A stretch of 64,000 nucleotides of DNA from Undaria pinnatifida (Eukaryota > Sar > Phaeophyceae > Laminariales > Alariaceae): positions 10,555,838-10,619,837 of the forward strand of contig JABAKD010000026.1 in assembly GCA_012845835.1 (NCBI GenBank), read 5' to 3'. Made by a program: the position numbers and the translations under genes. The notes under the pieces were generated by a model. It saw only the letters and a list, made by a program, of their open reading frames with translations. It was not told the origin of the DNA and did no database searches. Positions 1 through 11,593 of the stretch are shown here, piece by piece (the first letter of the stretch is position 1; every line of letters begins with the position of its first letter).

Positions 1-881
1 CGTAATATTTATCGTGCCTGGACACGTCGATCTGAAATTAAAACCTGCGCCCCATCGCAACCGGGTGCGAGGTACCAGCAAGTTTATCCAGTGACACTGC
101 GCAGCTTTTAAAATCAAGCAGACACGTACTGCTATTCAGAAGAATAAACTACATGTCCTTTGCGAACCATTCTGTGCCCCATCGCGACCGCACGAGAGAA
201 GACCAGCCAGAATATACACTTTCACTATACCCAGACGCATTTTAGAACTGCAATTTTCTTGTTTTTGTCCGCCTTGCCGCGATCTGTGAATTATGCCATT
301 CAGTTTCTTTCGCCCCACCACAAGGCGCAATTTCTTCCCTTGCGGTTGACTATCTACAAGTGACCACGTTCAAGACCTCTCGAGCGTTTATCTGTGAAGG
401 ATCTCTTTCACTCACCCATGCGGGTGGGAAGTCATTCATTCATATTGTCATATTATACTGGGATTTGCGCTCAAGACCCCCCGTCGTGTCGATGGTTTGG
501 CTGTATGATTATCCCTCACCTAGGAGTTGCGCATGGGGAATCACTCGTTCATTATTCCACCTGATATCTATCGTGTGCGTACGACTCTTTGGCTGTGAAC
601 ATTATCTTCCACCCAGCAGTCGGCACGATCAATCGCTCGTTGACTATGCCACATGCAATTTATCGTGCACGTACACGTCTCTGAAATTCAAATCTGCACC
701 CCACTGCGAATACGTGATAGGTACCAGCAAGAAGAGTTATTCAGTTGCTCGGGATGAGAGATATCGTACACTTGCAATGTTTTTGCGACGCCTTGCCGCA
801 ACGTATGGCCTCCGTTGCAACAATAGGTATAGTATGACATCACGACTCACCCAACAACAGCATGATATCACGACTCACCCA
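1..881. other. anonymous sequence upstream of the Gypsy element
   Basis: No recognisable coding region. A diverged unit of about 85 bp occurs twice, near 7-90 and 658-745, sharing the order 'TTTATCGTGC', 'CTGAAATT', 'ATCTGC..CCCC' and 'GGTACCAGCAAG'. A weaker third match lies near 170-230. The overlapping short ORFs here resemble nothing I know. Confidence 0.4.
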
Positions 882-1144
882 TGTTAAGATACGGGCTCGA
901 ACGGCCTATGATTATCCGTATTGAGATATTTCGGGTGGGTTTCGTATGATAAGGTTTTATGTTCGGGAAATTCAGGGAATAAACCGAAAGCACGTGCCTC
1001 CGATCTCAAAAGCTCTCCAGGGCTCTGGTGAAATGTAATATAGCTACGTCTCTGCGAAGGCTTAGAAAGTGAGGACTCTCCGAGGACCTGCTCAATTGGC
1101 AGACCTGCAGGGGACACTCTGTGTCCCCATCCTACACCCCTCCA
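882..1144 (+). repeat. 5' LTR of the Gypsy element
   Basis: Begins TGTTAAGATACGG and aligns along its length, with small indels, to 20941-21210. Shared blocks include 'TCTCCGAGGACCTGCTC', 'ATTGGCAGACCTGCA' and 'GGGACACTCTGTGTCCCCAT'. The exact 3' edge is uncertain by a few bases (1136-1147). The divergence between the copies shows an old insertion. Confidence 0.65.
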
Positions 1145-1147
1145 ATA

Positions 1148-1160
1148 TGGCGTCGTCTTT
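1148..1160 (+). other. candidate primer-binding site of the Gypsy element
   Basis: TGG followed by CGTCGTCT starts within a few bases of the 5' LTR. TGG plus one base plus seven acceptor-stem bases is what a site complementary to a tRNA 3' end looks like. The match is short, so it is only suggestive, but it agrees with the plus orientation of the integrase. Confidence 0.4.
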
Positions 1161-2336
1161 GGCTTGACTTGCTAGTGTGGCAGCATTCCTCCAATCTCTC
1201 CTATAGCTGTATTCGTGGAGGTTTTACTTTTGATTTCCATCGAGCCCACAACCCATGTTCCTTCACGAGTAGCTTTTCAATAAAGAGAGCGCCCTTCCTC
1301 CTCCAACGGCGACCACAACAGCAGCGAGATGACAGGGGGCTCTCCTGTTGGTCGCCAAGCACGTACAACACGGACGACACCTTCCGACTACGTGCGGACT
1401 ACACTGCTCTTCGGAGCACACTCTTCTCCTCAGCTTATTGGTAGCATCAGTTCCCCGCCCATGCGCGAACTGCAACCTTTGGACCACTCCGCAGCGGAGC
1501 TGCCCAAGCCCCACCCTTCAGACTCGTTCGCTCTGCACTTAGCCAGCATGTTGCACAGCACATGTCCGCGACCTGCCGGCACAAGCCCCAAAATCGCCCG
1601 TCGACCTGCACTCTATTTTTCGGCGCTTCGGGGCTGAGGCGTATGCACGACGCGTCACGGACAAGCATACTTTAATCAATCCTTTCAGGGAACAGAGACG
1701 AGGCCCTGGCTTGTTGAGAAGCCCATCGGCCTTCGTACTCCTTTGCTGGCGGAGCCAAATCGACCTTGGCGGGACCGGCTTGGCCTACGGGCACCGCGGT
1801 GTGGGAGCTCAGGTCGGGGCTCCTTCCTTGTAGTCCTCCTCGAGAGCAACAGGCAGCGCTCGTGAAATGCTCGGGCGTTGTCGTTGACGATTTTTTCCAG
1901 TACACGTGTTATCGTATAGATCTCAGTATACGCATCGATCTGTCTTTCTCGACGGACAAACTGTGCCTGCCTTTGTTCTGAAAATAGTACAGCTACCAAC
2001 TTGTCGAAACCCGGACCCCTCCTCGATCTTCGCTATCAACAGCGATCCACTGCGTAACTTAGCTTCAACCACCACCATGTTTGCAGGGCTACCAACTAAA
2101 GTAGTACAGCACGAATTTTCTGCTGTAAAAGTCACTACACAGCAGCCGGGCCGCCTACTTTGCCCCCGCCCATTCATCACCTAGCTCTCGCCTTTACTGG
2201 CCAGCGTCAAGAGCTACAATGCTGCAGCTTTGACGCGTCCCGCTGCTGTGCGAGTGCTCCTTGCAAGTTCGATTCGAGAGACTTTTCATCTTGGCCCTAC
2301 CGTGACAAGAACTTAAACTTAGTGCCAAGTGTATGT

Positions 2337-2453
2337 ACTGGCTTTTTTTGGCAAAAACACTGTAGGCGTGTGCGATGCCCTATTTCCCACTATATACTGG
2401 CTTTTTTTGGTAAAAAACTGTCGGCGTGTGCGATGCCCTATTTCCCACTTTTC
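2337..2453 (+). repeat. 57-60-bp tandem duplication in the Gypsy leader
   Basis: Two adjacent near-identical units, each beginning ACTGGCTTTTTTTGG and ending GCGATGCCCTATTTCCCACT. They lie in the long region between the 5' LTR and gag. No coding potential is seen. Confidence 0.7.
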
Positions 2454-3149
2454 ATGGGTACGCGAGTGTTAATAGCACTATTAGTATAGGCGCAGCCGTG
2501 ATAGTGCGGCACACTGCACTACCGTCGACGTAACCGCCTCTTTATAGTGCGGCCGGTGTGGATACGGATTTGTTCAAGCTGATATGATGTCCCTCCACTG
2601 ACTGTTAGTACTGAGGTGTACTTCATGATGATGCTAGGGTCTACGCTGCCATTCAGTTTGTTCTGCAAATGTTAGCACAGCTTTTGCCCGTTACAGAGTG
2701 TTTACTACAGTTCGCAGAAATCCTGCGCTTTACAGCTATTAATTGTGCAAGAGGGGATCAGCCCGTTTGATGCTTCACTTGGGGGAAAACAGCCTTTCTA
2801 CCCGGCTGCGGATGTACACACCTTTTCTACAGCTGGTCTTGGTGGTAAGCTATCCTTTTTAAGGCGGTTGGTGTTGTCGTCACCCGCGGACACAGGAGAA
2901 ATATTGCATCAATCATCACTACTGTAGGCCCGACCGTCCCTCTATATTGCGGTCGGCGGGGGAACTGCCTTGTTCGGGGGTTATACTGCCGATGTTCGTA
3001 CGGCTGGTATTGTCGGTACCTATGGGCAGAGCAACGATAATGCAGCGAGCAGAACTACTGTAGGCGCGACCGTCCCCCAATAGTGCCGTCGGAGAGGAAC
3101 CTACTGTGTTCGGGCGTTGCACTGACCTTGTCCTCTGGTTGGTATATGT

Positions 3150-4390
3150 GCAACCCTCTTATGTGCTACCTCCCCATACACTACTGTTGGGACCGATGCT
3201 GCCCGTTTTTTGTACGGTTGGCTGCGCAATCCTCTACTGTGCTTTCCCCCCCTGCACTACTGTTACGGTTCATGTTGCCCGTTTTGTATACAGTTAGCTG
3301 TGCGATCCTGTACTGTGCTAGGGCAGATACTGCCCGTTTTTTTACGGTTGGCGGCGCGATCCTCTACTGTCCGACCCTTCGCTATACTACTGTTGGGGCA
3401 GGTGCTGCCCGACTTTTTTATGGGTGGCTGCGCTACCCTCTACTGGGCTACCCCCCTGTAAACTAATGTTGGGACTGATACTGCCCGTGTTTAGGCTGCT
3501 ACCTGTGCGATCCTCCATTGTGCTACCCCCCCAACACAGCACCTAGGGTTAATGCTGAATGTTTTGGTTCGATGCGTGGACTTATTGTGCAACCATTCAC
3601 TGCTCTACCCCCCCCCTACGCTGGTCCAAGGGTAAATGCTGCATATTTTGGTGCGATGGGTGGGCTTCTTGTGCACCCCTTCACTGTGCTACCCCCCTCC
3701 CCTACACAGAAGTTACGGAATATGCTGCATGTTTTGGTGCGATGGGTGGGCTTCTTTTGAAACCATTCACTGCTCTACCCCCCCCCTACACAGCACCTAG
3801 GGTGAATGCTGCATGTTTTGGTGCGATGGGTGGGCCTCTTGTGCAACCCTTCACTGTGCTACCCCCTCCCTACACAGCACGCAGGATACATGCTGCTTGG
3901 TCTGGTGCGATAGGTGGGCATTTTGTGCAACCATTCATTGTGCTACCCCCCACCCCCCCCTGCACAGCACCTAGGGTAAATGCTGCATGTTTTGGTGCGA
4001 TGGGTGGGCTTCTTGTGCAACCCTTCATTGTGCTACCCACACCCTCCCTACCCAGCACCTACGGTATATGCTGCATGTTTCGGTTCGATGGGTGCGCTTC
4101 TTGTGCAACCAATCACTGTGCTACCCCCCTCCTCTATACAGTACCCCCCCCCCTACACAGCACCAAGGGTAAATGCTGCCCGTTTTGTTGCAATGAGCGT
4201 CTGCGTGTTGACGACCCTTTACTGTGTTTTCCCGCTAAACTGCACCTAGAGAAAATGCTCCCTGTTTCGGTGCGATGAGCGTAGGCGTATTGGGCGACGT
4301 ATTGCTGTGTTACCCCCCCGCCTGGGTTAAACGCTGCCTGTTTTAGTGCCAAGGGTGCAGACGTACCTTTCCTGCGTTGCACCCCCTGCA
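3150..4390 (+). repeat. degenerate tandem array, unit about 84-90 bp (roughly 12 copies)
   Basis: Each unit carries a C-run (CTACCCCCC), a CACAGCACCTAGGGT-like block, ATGCTGCATGTTTTGG, TGCGATGGGTGGGCTTCTT and TGTGCAACC.TTCACTGTGCT. Units between 3600 and 4130 are the most alike; those on both sides are more diverged. Many overlapping ORFs appear here only because the repeats are stop-poor in several frames. It lies in the leader of the Gypsy element, between its LTR and gag, and could carry promoter or packaging functions, which is inference. Confidence 0.8.
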
Positions 4391-4792
4391 CTGCGGTGAG
4401 GGTCAGTGCTTCCTATGTTTGGCTCATTTTACTGCAGTTCGTGCAGGCGTTCGTTTCTCGTATACCCAACGGTCAGACTGGGCGCTGCTCTCATGTTGCG
4501 TATTTGGTCGATAGTACACTTTCTACAGCTGTCTGCTCGTTGTCGTGGCTACTACCATCGATCGTGCTGGACGGAGTCCAGGCCCATATCTTGCTGCTTG
4601 CTGGCAAACAGATATTACCGCTACTTGCAGATATATGCCTCCAAAACTTCTTTAGACGTCGTTTCCATCCGCCACCTTCCTCCACACGTTCCCTTTCCGC
4701 TGCTCTCCCCCCCAAAAACAAAACAACTTGTCTACCATTGAGGAAGCGGTCTATTCGGGGCAGGCTGAGGTCTTGTACGCGCCCAAACCGGG

Positions 4793-6066
4793 ATGCCCAC
4801 GAGACAGGGAGAGCTCGCTCGAGATCCCGCGACTCGAGACAGGGGGAACCACCAGGGGCGGGTTTTGGTAACGAGACAGAAGACGGAGCACCATACCATC
4901 ACCCGGACCCATCAACCAAGAGGGTCGAGTCGCCCGTTCGTGCAGAGAAGAAGACGGACCAATCTCCACCGGACTCGGGGGTGTATCGACGCCAGATCTC
5001 GCCTGCCCCGGACACGCGCCACCAGCTGCCCCCTCTCCGCGGTCGACCGGGCACCATCGCCGCCAACTGGACTCTCCGCGCTCGACAGAGCGCCGCCCGT
5101 AGAGCTGACTGGGGCGCCCATGCCGGCGCCTCGGGCTTGGCATATGCGGCGGCGGGCCCAGCGGGCGTTTGACGACGACAACCCAACGATTCTCCGGCGT
5201 GAAGCCCGCCGATGTCGGTTTAACAAAGATATCGAGCAGGCGATGGCCGCTGCGCGAGACGCGTCCCTGGTAGCGAAGAGGGCGTAATACGCCCTCGCCC
5301 AATGAGGTACGTCGGCTGCGGCAGAAGCTATCGCGGCTGCCTCGGCTTCTACGCGCCCGCAGGGTGTCGCATCCTAGCGATCGAGACCCGGGGACGACGC
5401 CTTTTTCAAGGGCAGCGTCGCGTGTATGGCATCTGCACCGAGGGTAGAGTTATCCACAGCGCTGGCGACCGCGGTGGTGGACACGGCATTTGCCGTCCTC
5501 ACGTCAGATAGGCCGGCGTTGCGGGCGGCGGACGCCCTTTCAGTGAAAGTGGCGTGGACTCTTGCATGGATTGTACGTCCTATGACGGACAGGCGAGAGC
5601 CACCCCGACCCTTGCTCTCGTCAAGGCCCTGCTGATGGCCCATGACGAGGCCCCCCAACCCCGTTATCTGACCGAACCCCGGAAGGTAACTTTTCGGAAC
5701 GCAACCGGGGGAAAAAGTGACGAAGGAACAGCTGCGACGGTGAGGACCGCACCCGTGGGGGTGGCGGCAAAAAGGGTGGGGTTAGCGACCACCACCACCG
5801 CCGCGGGGGTGACATTGGTGGTGGAGGCGCGCGAAGCGCGACGGGTGCCGGTGGTGGCTCAGGGCGCCGACGATGGGGCAACGATTGTTGCAACAACCGG
5901 AGCAGTGTCTGGAGGAGGCAGTAGAGAGCGTAGGAACGGCGCTAGAGGACGTTGGGCGTGGGACGTCTCGTCAACCTTCTCCCGATCGTCTTTGGCCTCG
6001 ACCACGGACCACGGCGAGGTGACCGTGGTAGCAGGGAAGAGATGTGAAGAGCCGTGGCAGGAGTAG
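4793..6066 (+). pseudogene. Gypsy gag-like remnant, N-terminal and basic region
   Basis: One reading frame runs from 4793 to 5635 with a single stop at 5285. It holds an Arg/Ala-rich helical-looking stretch (AFDDDNPTILRREARR, then DIEQAMAAARDASLVAKRA) and, beyond the stop, VELSTALATAVVDTAFAVL. A second frame, 5554-6066, continues with an Ala/Thr/Gly-rich basic tail. This composition suits a nucleocapsid or gag linker but no conserved motif proves it. The position after the leader and before the protein-like block at 6054 fits gag. Frames change at least once, so it is not translatable as it stands. Confidence 0.4.
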
Positions 6067-6602
6067 CATCTGGGCCTGAGCCTTTCACCCTTCTGTTGCG
6101 TCCGCTGATGAAGAACTTCGACGGGGTTGACACGGACGACAGCTACACTAAGCTTCATACCATTGGAATGTGTAACGGCACGCCTTTTTCTGGTTTCAGT
6201 CGGGAGGTTCTGGTACTTTTGCCGACTGCTACGGGGAGTGAGCGTGTTTTGTCTCCCGGGACGGATGTGGTGTTGCAGGTGGTTCGGGTGGGGGCGAATG
6301 AGCAATTTCCACCTCCCATGCCTGCGGCGTCCCCTGGTTCAAAGACAACGGACCCCCGGCCATACGCCTCGTTGGATGCTATATGGCGGGCTTTTAGTAA
6401 CTAAGTGCATAATAAGACACCTGCATTCCACGGCAAATCATTTGTTTCGCTGCATGTTTCTTCGATGGGAGCGCAGGCATCCGATTCCGTCGGGACCCTG
6501 GCCCGCCAATCATGGGCGCGGCCAGGGTCGAGTGCCGTCCTAGTCGCTTTCATGGCAGCGGGATCAAGCCATCATCCAACTGTCATACCCATCGATGATT
6601 AA
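6054..6602 (+). pseudogene. Gypsy gag-like remnant, middle region
   Basis: One frame is open from 6054 to 6602 apart from a single TAA at 6402. It encodes GVDTDDSYTKLHTIGMCNG, TATGSERVLSPGTDVVLQVV and PYASLDAIWRAFSN, then after the stop HNKTPAFHGKSFVSL. The smooth, non-repetitive composition across the stop suggests a once-coding gag or gag-like domain. I cannot name a domain family for it. Assignment to gag is by position between leader and pol parts. Confidence 0.45.
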
Positions 6603-8137
6603 TTATACCCTGGACTTGACTACACATCGAACTGCAGGCCACTAGAAGAGCATCATTATGCAGAAGGTTTCGCCGTTAGTGCTTCGTTTTTGACAGACGA
6701 CCCTTCCCATATATCGGCCTCCTTTCACGTCGCGCTGATGCCCTCCGACATAACTGGGGGCGTTGCCTCAATTGCCACGGAAACAAGAATTCTGTAGGTA
6801 TCATTCCATTACTGCGAGTAGCTGCTTGAACCCTGATCTTGGCCAGCTTGGCGACGATGACGCACACCGACCTTGACAAACACGCATGGTCTGCTACCGC
6901 CGAGACAATATATTTCATCGCTCGAACAACAAGAAATACCGTCGCCATTTTTCAAGTCAATCGCAAAGGTACCACCAGGAACAGAGCGAGGCAAACTGTC
7001 ACAACAATATCACACACACGTCGGATTCCGATGGTGGTATCTCGCGCTCGCCCGCCTCTTCCTCCCCCGCTCCTGCTTCCCGAATGTGGTTTGGAATCGC
7101 GCACAACCTAGGCGAAAATGCTCGCGCGCGCCAGCCTGGCACATTCCGTACCGGCGATCGATAGCTCGACGGCGTTGCGGCACCGTCGACAATACTGTCG
7201 GGGACATCTCTTTTGTTTTGAAAGGATGCTCGTGTTCTTGTTGCTAGCCTGTCTAAACACGCCGCACAAATTGCCTCTATCAAGAACCCACGGGCTCCTA
7301 GGCCGTCTGCGGACATTTTGTACCGGCGTTGGGAACTAGCACTTCGAGCGTGGTTGCCACCAGCCAGGCAATATGTATCGACGGTCAAAACGGGTGCTTC
7401 CAGCGGCGTTCCTCTCGGTCATGGTCTGAGTTCGGGGAAGGGAACCGCGCTTTCAGCGCCGTTTACCTCAGCGGCGGCATAAACGCGGCCATGGGGGTAC
7501 GCGCTCCGAACGCCGTCCTCATCAACGACGGCACGGGAGCCGGCGCTTTGCGTGCTCCCGCCCGGGCACGCATCGCGCAGCAATATAGCTGCAGTGACGG
7601 CGCGTCGCCGTTTTACGCAAACTTGCTCATCCCCATATCTCCCAGACCCGGCGGTGGCGGTCGGTTCGGGGTGTGGGGCTGCCATTTTATCTGACCACGA
7701 GGCGACGGTCATTTTGAGGTGTCGGAAGGCCAACACCAAAACACCAAGATCTTTCGCGGGGCTCGATTCGGTGTTTGCTCGGGATAGCAGCAGGCGCTCT
7801 GTTCTTTATTGTTCCACGAAGAAGGATTCGACAAGATTAGCTTCCTCGTTTCCCTTTTCCAAGAGGCCAAACGGAAAAGAGCCTCCTCGGGTAAAACCAT
7901 TGTTCCCACCTGCCCGAGTTCCGTTCCAGGAGACGCCCACAGGGTCTACGGGTCCTGCGTCGTCTTTTAGCACTCTAAACAGGGTGCTTCAGGCTACGGC
8001 TTCCTCAGTGGTACGGGAAAAATATCAGACACTGCGCAACTGGCCAGTGGTGTGATGCCATGGCCTCCAGCCTGATCAACTGGACGCTATTCCCAAAAAA
8101 TTCACGAAGAATCGGGCCTCTCGTCAAGCAGCAACAG
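6603..8137 (+). pseudogene. decayed coding sequence between gag and the Copia insertion
   Basis: Short open stretches in changing plus-strand frames look like former coding sequence, for example around 7020-7240 (basic, RRKCSRAPAWHIPYRRS), 7370-7600 (INDGTGAGALRAPARARIAQ) and 7800-7990 (FDKISFLVSLFQEAKRKR). No protease or reverse-transcriptase motif could be found. The stretch is cut at 8137 by the target site of the Copia element and resumes at 15223. Confidence 0.35.
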
Positions 8138-8142
8138 CTCAG
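8138..8142. other. target-site duplication of the nested Copia element, left copy (CTCAG)
   Basis: CTCAG directly precedes the 5' LTR start (TGTTAAAAG) and is repeated directly after the 3' LTR at 15223-15227. A 5-bp duplication is usual for Ty1/Copia integration. Confidence 0.85.
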
Positions 8143-8574
8143 TGTTAAAAGTATGAACCTTGGATACAAATCTAAGTTTATGCGCAGTCTATTCGCACAA
8201 ATAAGATATGCAGTTGAATCTTAAGTTGAATCTTACGTTGAATCTTCGGTGTAACCTAGATGTAAACGTAGATTTGAGTATGTTAAGGTTGTCCCGTTGT
8301 CCCGGTATTCTACCGTACTACGGGCATTGTTCCGTGATGATCAGGTGGTGATGCACCCCTCCATGATCACTCTCCCAACTCTCCCAACTCTCCTTCTCTT
8401 CCTTCTTTCTCTGCTTTCTTCTTCTTCTCTTTTTGGCCCCAAGCGCCCTTTCCAAACTATCCTTCTTCTTTCTTATCACAAGTGATCTTAACAGACACTT
8501 CGGTGCCACCTCTGCATCTCTTCGCATAGAAGACAGAGCCTTTACACAACCATTGTGTTCACAGGCTATTCACA
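8143..8574 (+). repeat. 5' LTR of the nested Copia element
   Basis: Starts TGTTAAAAGTATGAAC and ends GGCTATTCACA. It contains three imperfect GTTGAATCTTA units and a CT-rich block near 8385-8440. A 62-codon ORF appears in both LTRs (8297-8485 and 14943-15131) and is probably incidental to the pyrimidine-rich sequence. Confidence 0.92.
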
Positions 8575-8590
8575 GGTTATGAGCCTTCGA
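8575..8590 (+). other. primer-binding site, half-tRNA initiator-Met type
   Basis: GGTTATGAGCC abuts the 5' LTR. It is complementary to the anticodon region of eukaryotic initiator tRNA-Met (…GGGCTCATAACC…), not to a tRNA 3' CCA end. Drosophila copia is known to use such an internal tRNA-iMet fragment as primer. Confidence 0.75.
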
Positions 8591-8689
8591 CCTTCGATAT
8601 AAACATCGATCATCACCAAGCGACTTCTCATTGAAGTTTGTCGCATCTTACCGGGAAGTTTGAGAGAAACCTCCATTAAGCCGGCTACA

Positions 8690-8782
8690 GCATGAGTTAC
8701 AGCTACAGCATCAGCTACAGCATCAGCATCAGCATCAGCTACAGCATCAGTATCAGCGTCAGCGATCAGCATCACCATCACC
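8690..8782 (+). repeat. AGCATC/AGCTAC hexanucleotide microsatellite before gag
   Basis: Repeated AGCATC, AGCTAC and AGTATC units fill the untranslated leader up to the gag ATG at 8783. The repeat is open in a different frame from gag. Confidence 0.8.
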
Positions 8783-9901
8783 ATGGGAGAGTCCACGAAA
8801 GCAGGTGATGCGGTAGACAAGCTCGTTAGAGCTCTCAACGGCAAATTTAATGGGCTTAAGTTCGACGTATGGAAATGCACGGCTCAGTCCGTGATAAGTA
8901 GGCGTCATGCCGGGATCTCTGATATCCTGGAAGGGCGACCTTGCCCCGAGCCCGAACTAGTTAGTCCTCGTCCATCTTCTAGAAGAAGTAGGCCTTCACG
9001 AGCTGTAACTCGCAGCCAAGCCGCTGACGAAACGAACATTCAGTCCGGGGAAACACCCCAGGCTGATACGGCAGAAAATGTACAGCCGGACGCAGGGAGT
9101 ACTCCCGTGGTCACGGCGCATCTGCCACCATCGTCTTCAGGATATTCTACACTCCCAGCCGCAACATCAGTTTTATGGGCCACGGATGACAACATCTCGA
9201 ATTTGGAAGACATCAAGCACTGGCACCGCGACAATCGTCTTCTGTTCGACTTCTTGTTCTTGAGTACATAGGGAGCGGCGGCCAGCTTTCTTCTACAATT
9301 CAAGCCCAAACGAGGTGAACTTGCGAATGGAAAAGCTGCTTGGGATGGTATGGTTAGAAAATATCAAAATTCCACCCGCCATTGTAGACGTATACTCAAA
9401 CATCAACTATCGCATATGGTCATGACGGATGGGCAAGACCCAGACGAGTTTATAAATGAAGTATACTATTTACGGGATGAATTGGTGGACATGGGAGAGG
9501 TATTCAACGATGACAGCATATTGGACATAGTGCTGGAAGGACTCACGGATGAATATCTGCAAATGAAATATAGCGCCGAAGCAGATGATGACTTCACACT
9601 CGACCGAGCTGTGATAACAATGCGTAATATGTACGCGAATAAAGCTATGCGAAACGGGCCTTTGCGAAAAGCGAAGGGGCGTGAATCTGCTATGGTAGTC
9701 ACGTCAACACCCTCAGCAGTAGTGACTTGTTCACACTGCAAAAAGCCAGGCCATCGATTCCAAAATTGCTTTAAACGCAAGGGAAAGATGTCGGGAAAGA
9801 AATCTGCCCCGACACCTCGAAATATTTGTGGTGTAGCCTGCATAGTACCGATCGCCACGATAATAGCGACTGTCGGTCTCAAATGCGGGACGGCAATATA
9901 A
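8783..9901 (+). pseudogene. Copia gag polyprotein, interrupted by an in-frame stop
   Basis: Gag packages element RNA into virus-like particles. The frame starts at the ATG at 8783 and runs to 9901 with one TAG at 9269-9271. Downstream of the stop it has the usual Copia gag helical region (GQDPDEFINEVYYLRDEL, NDDSILDIVLEGLTDEY) and a CCHC zinc knuckle, CSHCKKPGHRFQNC (C-X2-C-X4-H-X4-C), near 9730. Reading continues in the next frame into the protease part. The N-terminal half contains a low-complexity Ser/Thr/Pro-rich segment. The stop may be a decay mutation; recoding cannot be excluded but nothing supports it. Confidence 0.85.
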
Positions 9902-10356
9902 CCCGTCGCCCTCGTCCTGGTCAACATAATGGCCGGCATAATAACAACCGCAGCGCTTACGCCAATACCGCCATAACTCCAACTTCAACAACGCAAATGG
10001 AAGCTTACGTCCCAGAGATACATGCTCCATCCAATACACCTGCGGCTGCGACTACAGCAGCTACTTCTACGTCCTTCGCGACTCCTTCCTGTCCATCCTC
10101 ACCTCCAGTTGGTATAGGTTATTCTTCCATCGCCGCACCTCCGATCAAGATCGCCGCGCAGCCCGTCGACTTCTCCATGACTGCGGACAGCGGAGCGTCT
10201 AGCCACTTCCTCGACAATCAGCTTCTACCGGGCATTGAACATAAAATGAACCACTACGTGCAGCTGGACCCTCCCGTAATTATCAACGTAGCGGGAAACC
10301 ATCGCCTTTATGGTGTTGGTCAAAGGGTTTGGTCGTACAAGTGTTGGACCACATAG
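9826..10356 (+). pseudogene. Copia pol: second Cys/His motif and aspartic protease
   Basis: This frame overlaps the end of gag. It begins with a second Cys/His motif, WCSLHSTDRHDNSDC, common just upstream of protease in Copia elements, then a Thr/Ala/Pro-rich linker. The protease signature follows: FSMTADSGASSHFLDN (active-site D-S-G) near 10175-10225, and GNHRLYGVGQ near 10295. The frame closes at 10356 and the protein continues in the frame opening at 10329. The enzyme would cleave the Gag-Pol polyprotein. Confidence 0.85.
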
Positions 10357-11593
10357 GCTTTAAGCACTCTGTACAGCTTCCTGTCACGATCGTACTTGGG
10401 CTAGGCAGGCACTTATTTTCGGGGGGATCAGCTGCTGCGAGAGGGGTCACAATGATAATCGCCACGCGGTCGTATCTTGACATGGGTGCTTTTGCTATAC
10501 CCCTACGTAAGGACAGCCACTGCCCTTCTTTGTATCTGCTCGACCTCACCACTGGTGCAACCAGCCGAACACCTAAGACGGCGTTCCCGACCATCTCCGG
10601 AAAAAACTTTAAACCGGAAACCGTCCTCGCTGTTCATGCTACGACGACTCCTAAAGCGACTTCCCCGCCAAAACCCGTTCCAGCTAATATCTGGCACAAG
10701 AGGTTGGGTCACCCCAATGGAAAGGTGATGTCCAAGGTGAAGGACATTGCAGAGTGTGGGGTGAATTTTTCAGACACTCTGTCGGCATGTGAAACGTGCA
10801 AAATCAACAAGAGCACACAACAGAATCACCCTAAAACATCGCGGCCTGACCCTTCCAGCGAACGTTTAAAGCTGGTGAGTGCTGACCTGCTCGGACCTGT
10901 GACGCCCAAGGCGATCGGAGGATACGCCTACATGGCAAAGTATACCAACCATCACAGCCGGCTAATAGCTGTCTACTTTATCGAAAAGAAAGGTTACACG
11001 CTACACACCCTCGGCAGATTCATTCAAGATCTAGCCATTCCTCTAGGGCTAAGGGTGCAGCATCTACGTTCTGATAATGGCGGCGAGTACACATCCGGCA
11101 GCTTTCAGGAATATTGTAAATCAACTGGAATTCGTCAACAGTTCTCGGCCCCGTACACACCGCAGCAGAACGGTGTTTCGGAACGGGACGGGCGTACTAT
11201 TATGGACATGACTCGCTATTTACTCAATGAGGCACACCTTCCTAAAACTTTATGGGGAGAAATAGCTTCGACAGCAGTTTTCTAATTAACCGATTACCAC
11301 ACGCGGCAATCGGCGGCGACACACCCTACCATCGTATGTCCCGGAAGCATGCAGACCTCTCATTTTTGAGAATTATAGGCCCTCGGGCATTTGTGCACGT
11401 TGAAAAGTACACCACCAAGCTTCCACCAAAGGCTTGGGAAGGTGTTCTCGTCGGCTACGACGGCGACAGACCTACCTTCCGCGTGTATGATCGCTACACG
11501 GGAAGAATTTCAAGCTCGCGCAACGTCTCCTTAAATGAAAGAGCCGCCTACTGTTCTACCAACAGCAGACTCGAGGGGGCAAGAAGAACCTGA
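10329..11593 (+). pseudogene. Copia pol: integrase
   Basis: The pre-integrase zinc-binding domain is visible as WHKRLGHPNGKVM followed by CETCKINKS (H-X3-H … C-X2-C) at about 10690-10810. The catalytic core has all three acidic residues: D in SADLLGPV, D in LRSDNGGEY and E in PQQNGVSERDG. The frame opened at 10329 closes at 11285; the C-terminal part (ASTAVF-LINRLPHAAIGGDTP, then GPRAFVHVEKYTTKLPP and GVLVGYDGD) continues from 11252 in another frame. The catalytic triad is intact but the frameshift near 11270 breaks the protein. Confidence 0.9.

Noticed and set aside
3559..4278. 239-codon ORF over the leader repeats
   Set aside because: Repeats are open in several frames at once; the translation is a by-product of the tandem array.
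8297..8485. 62-codon ORF present in both Copia LTRs
   Set aside because: Conserved only because the LTRs are copies; Leu/Ser-rich translation comes from a CT-rich tract.
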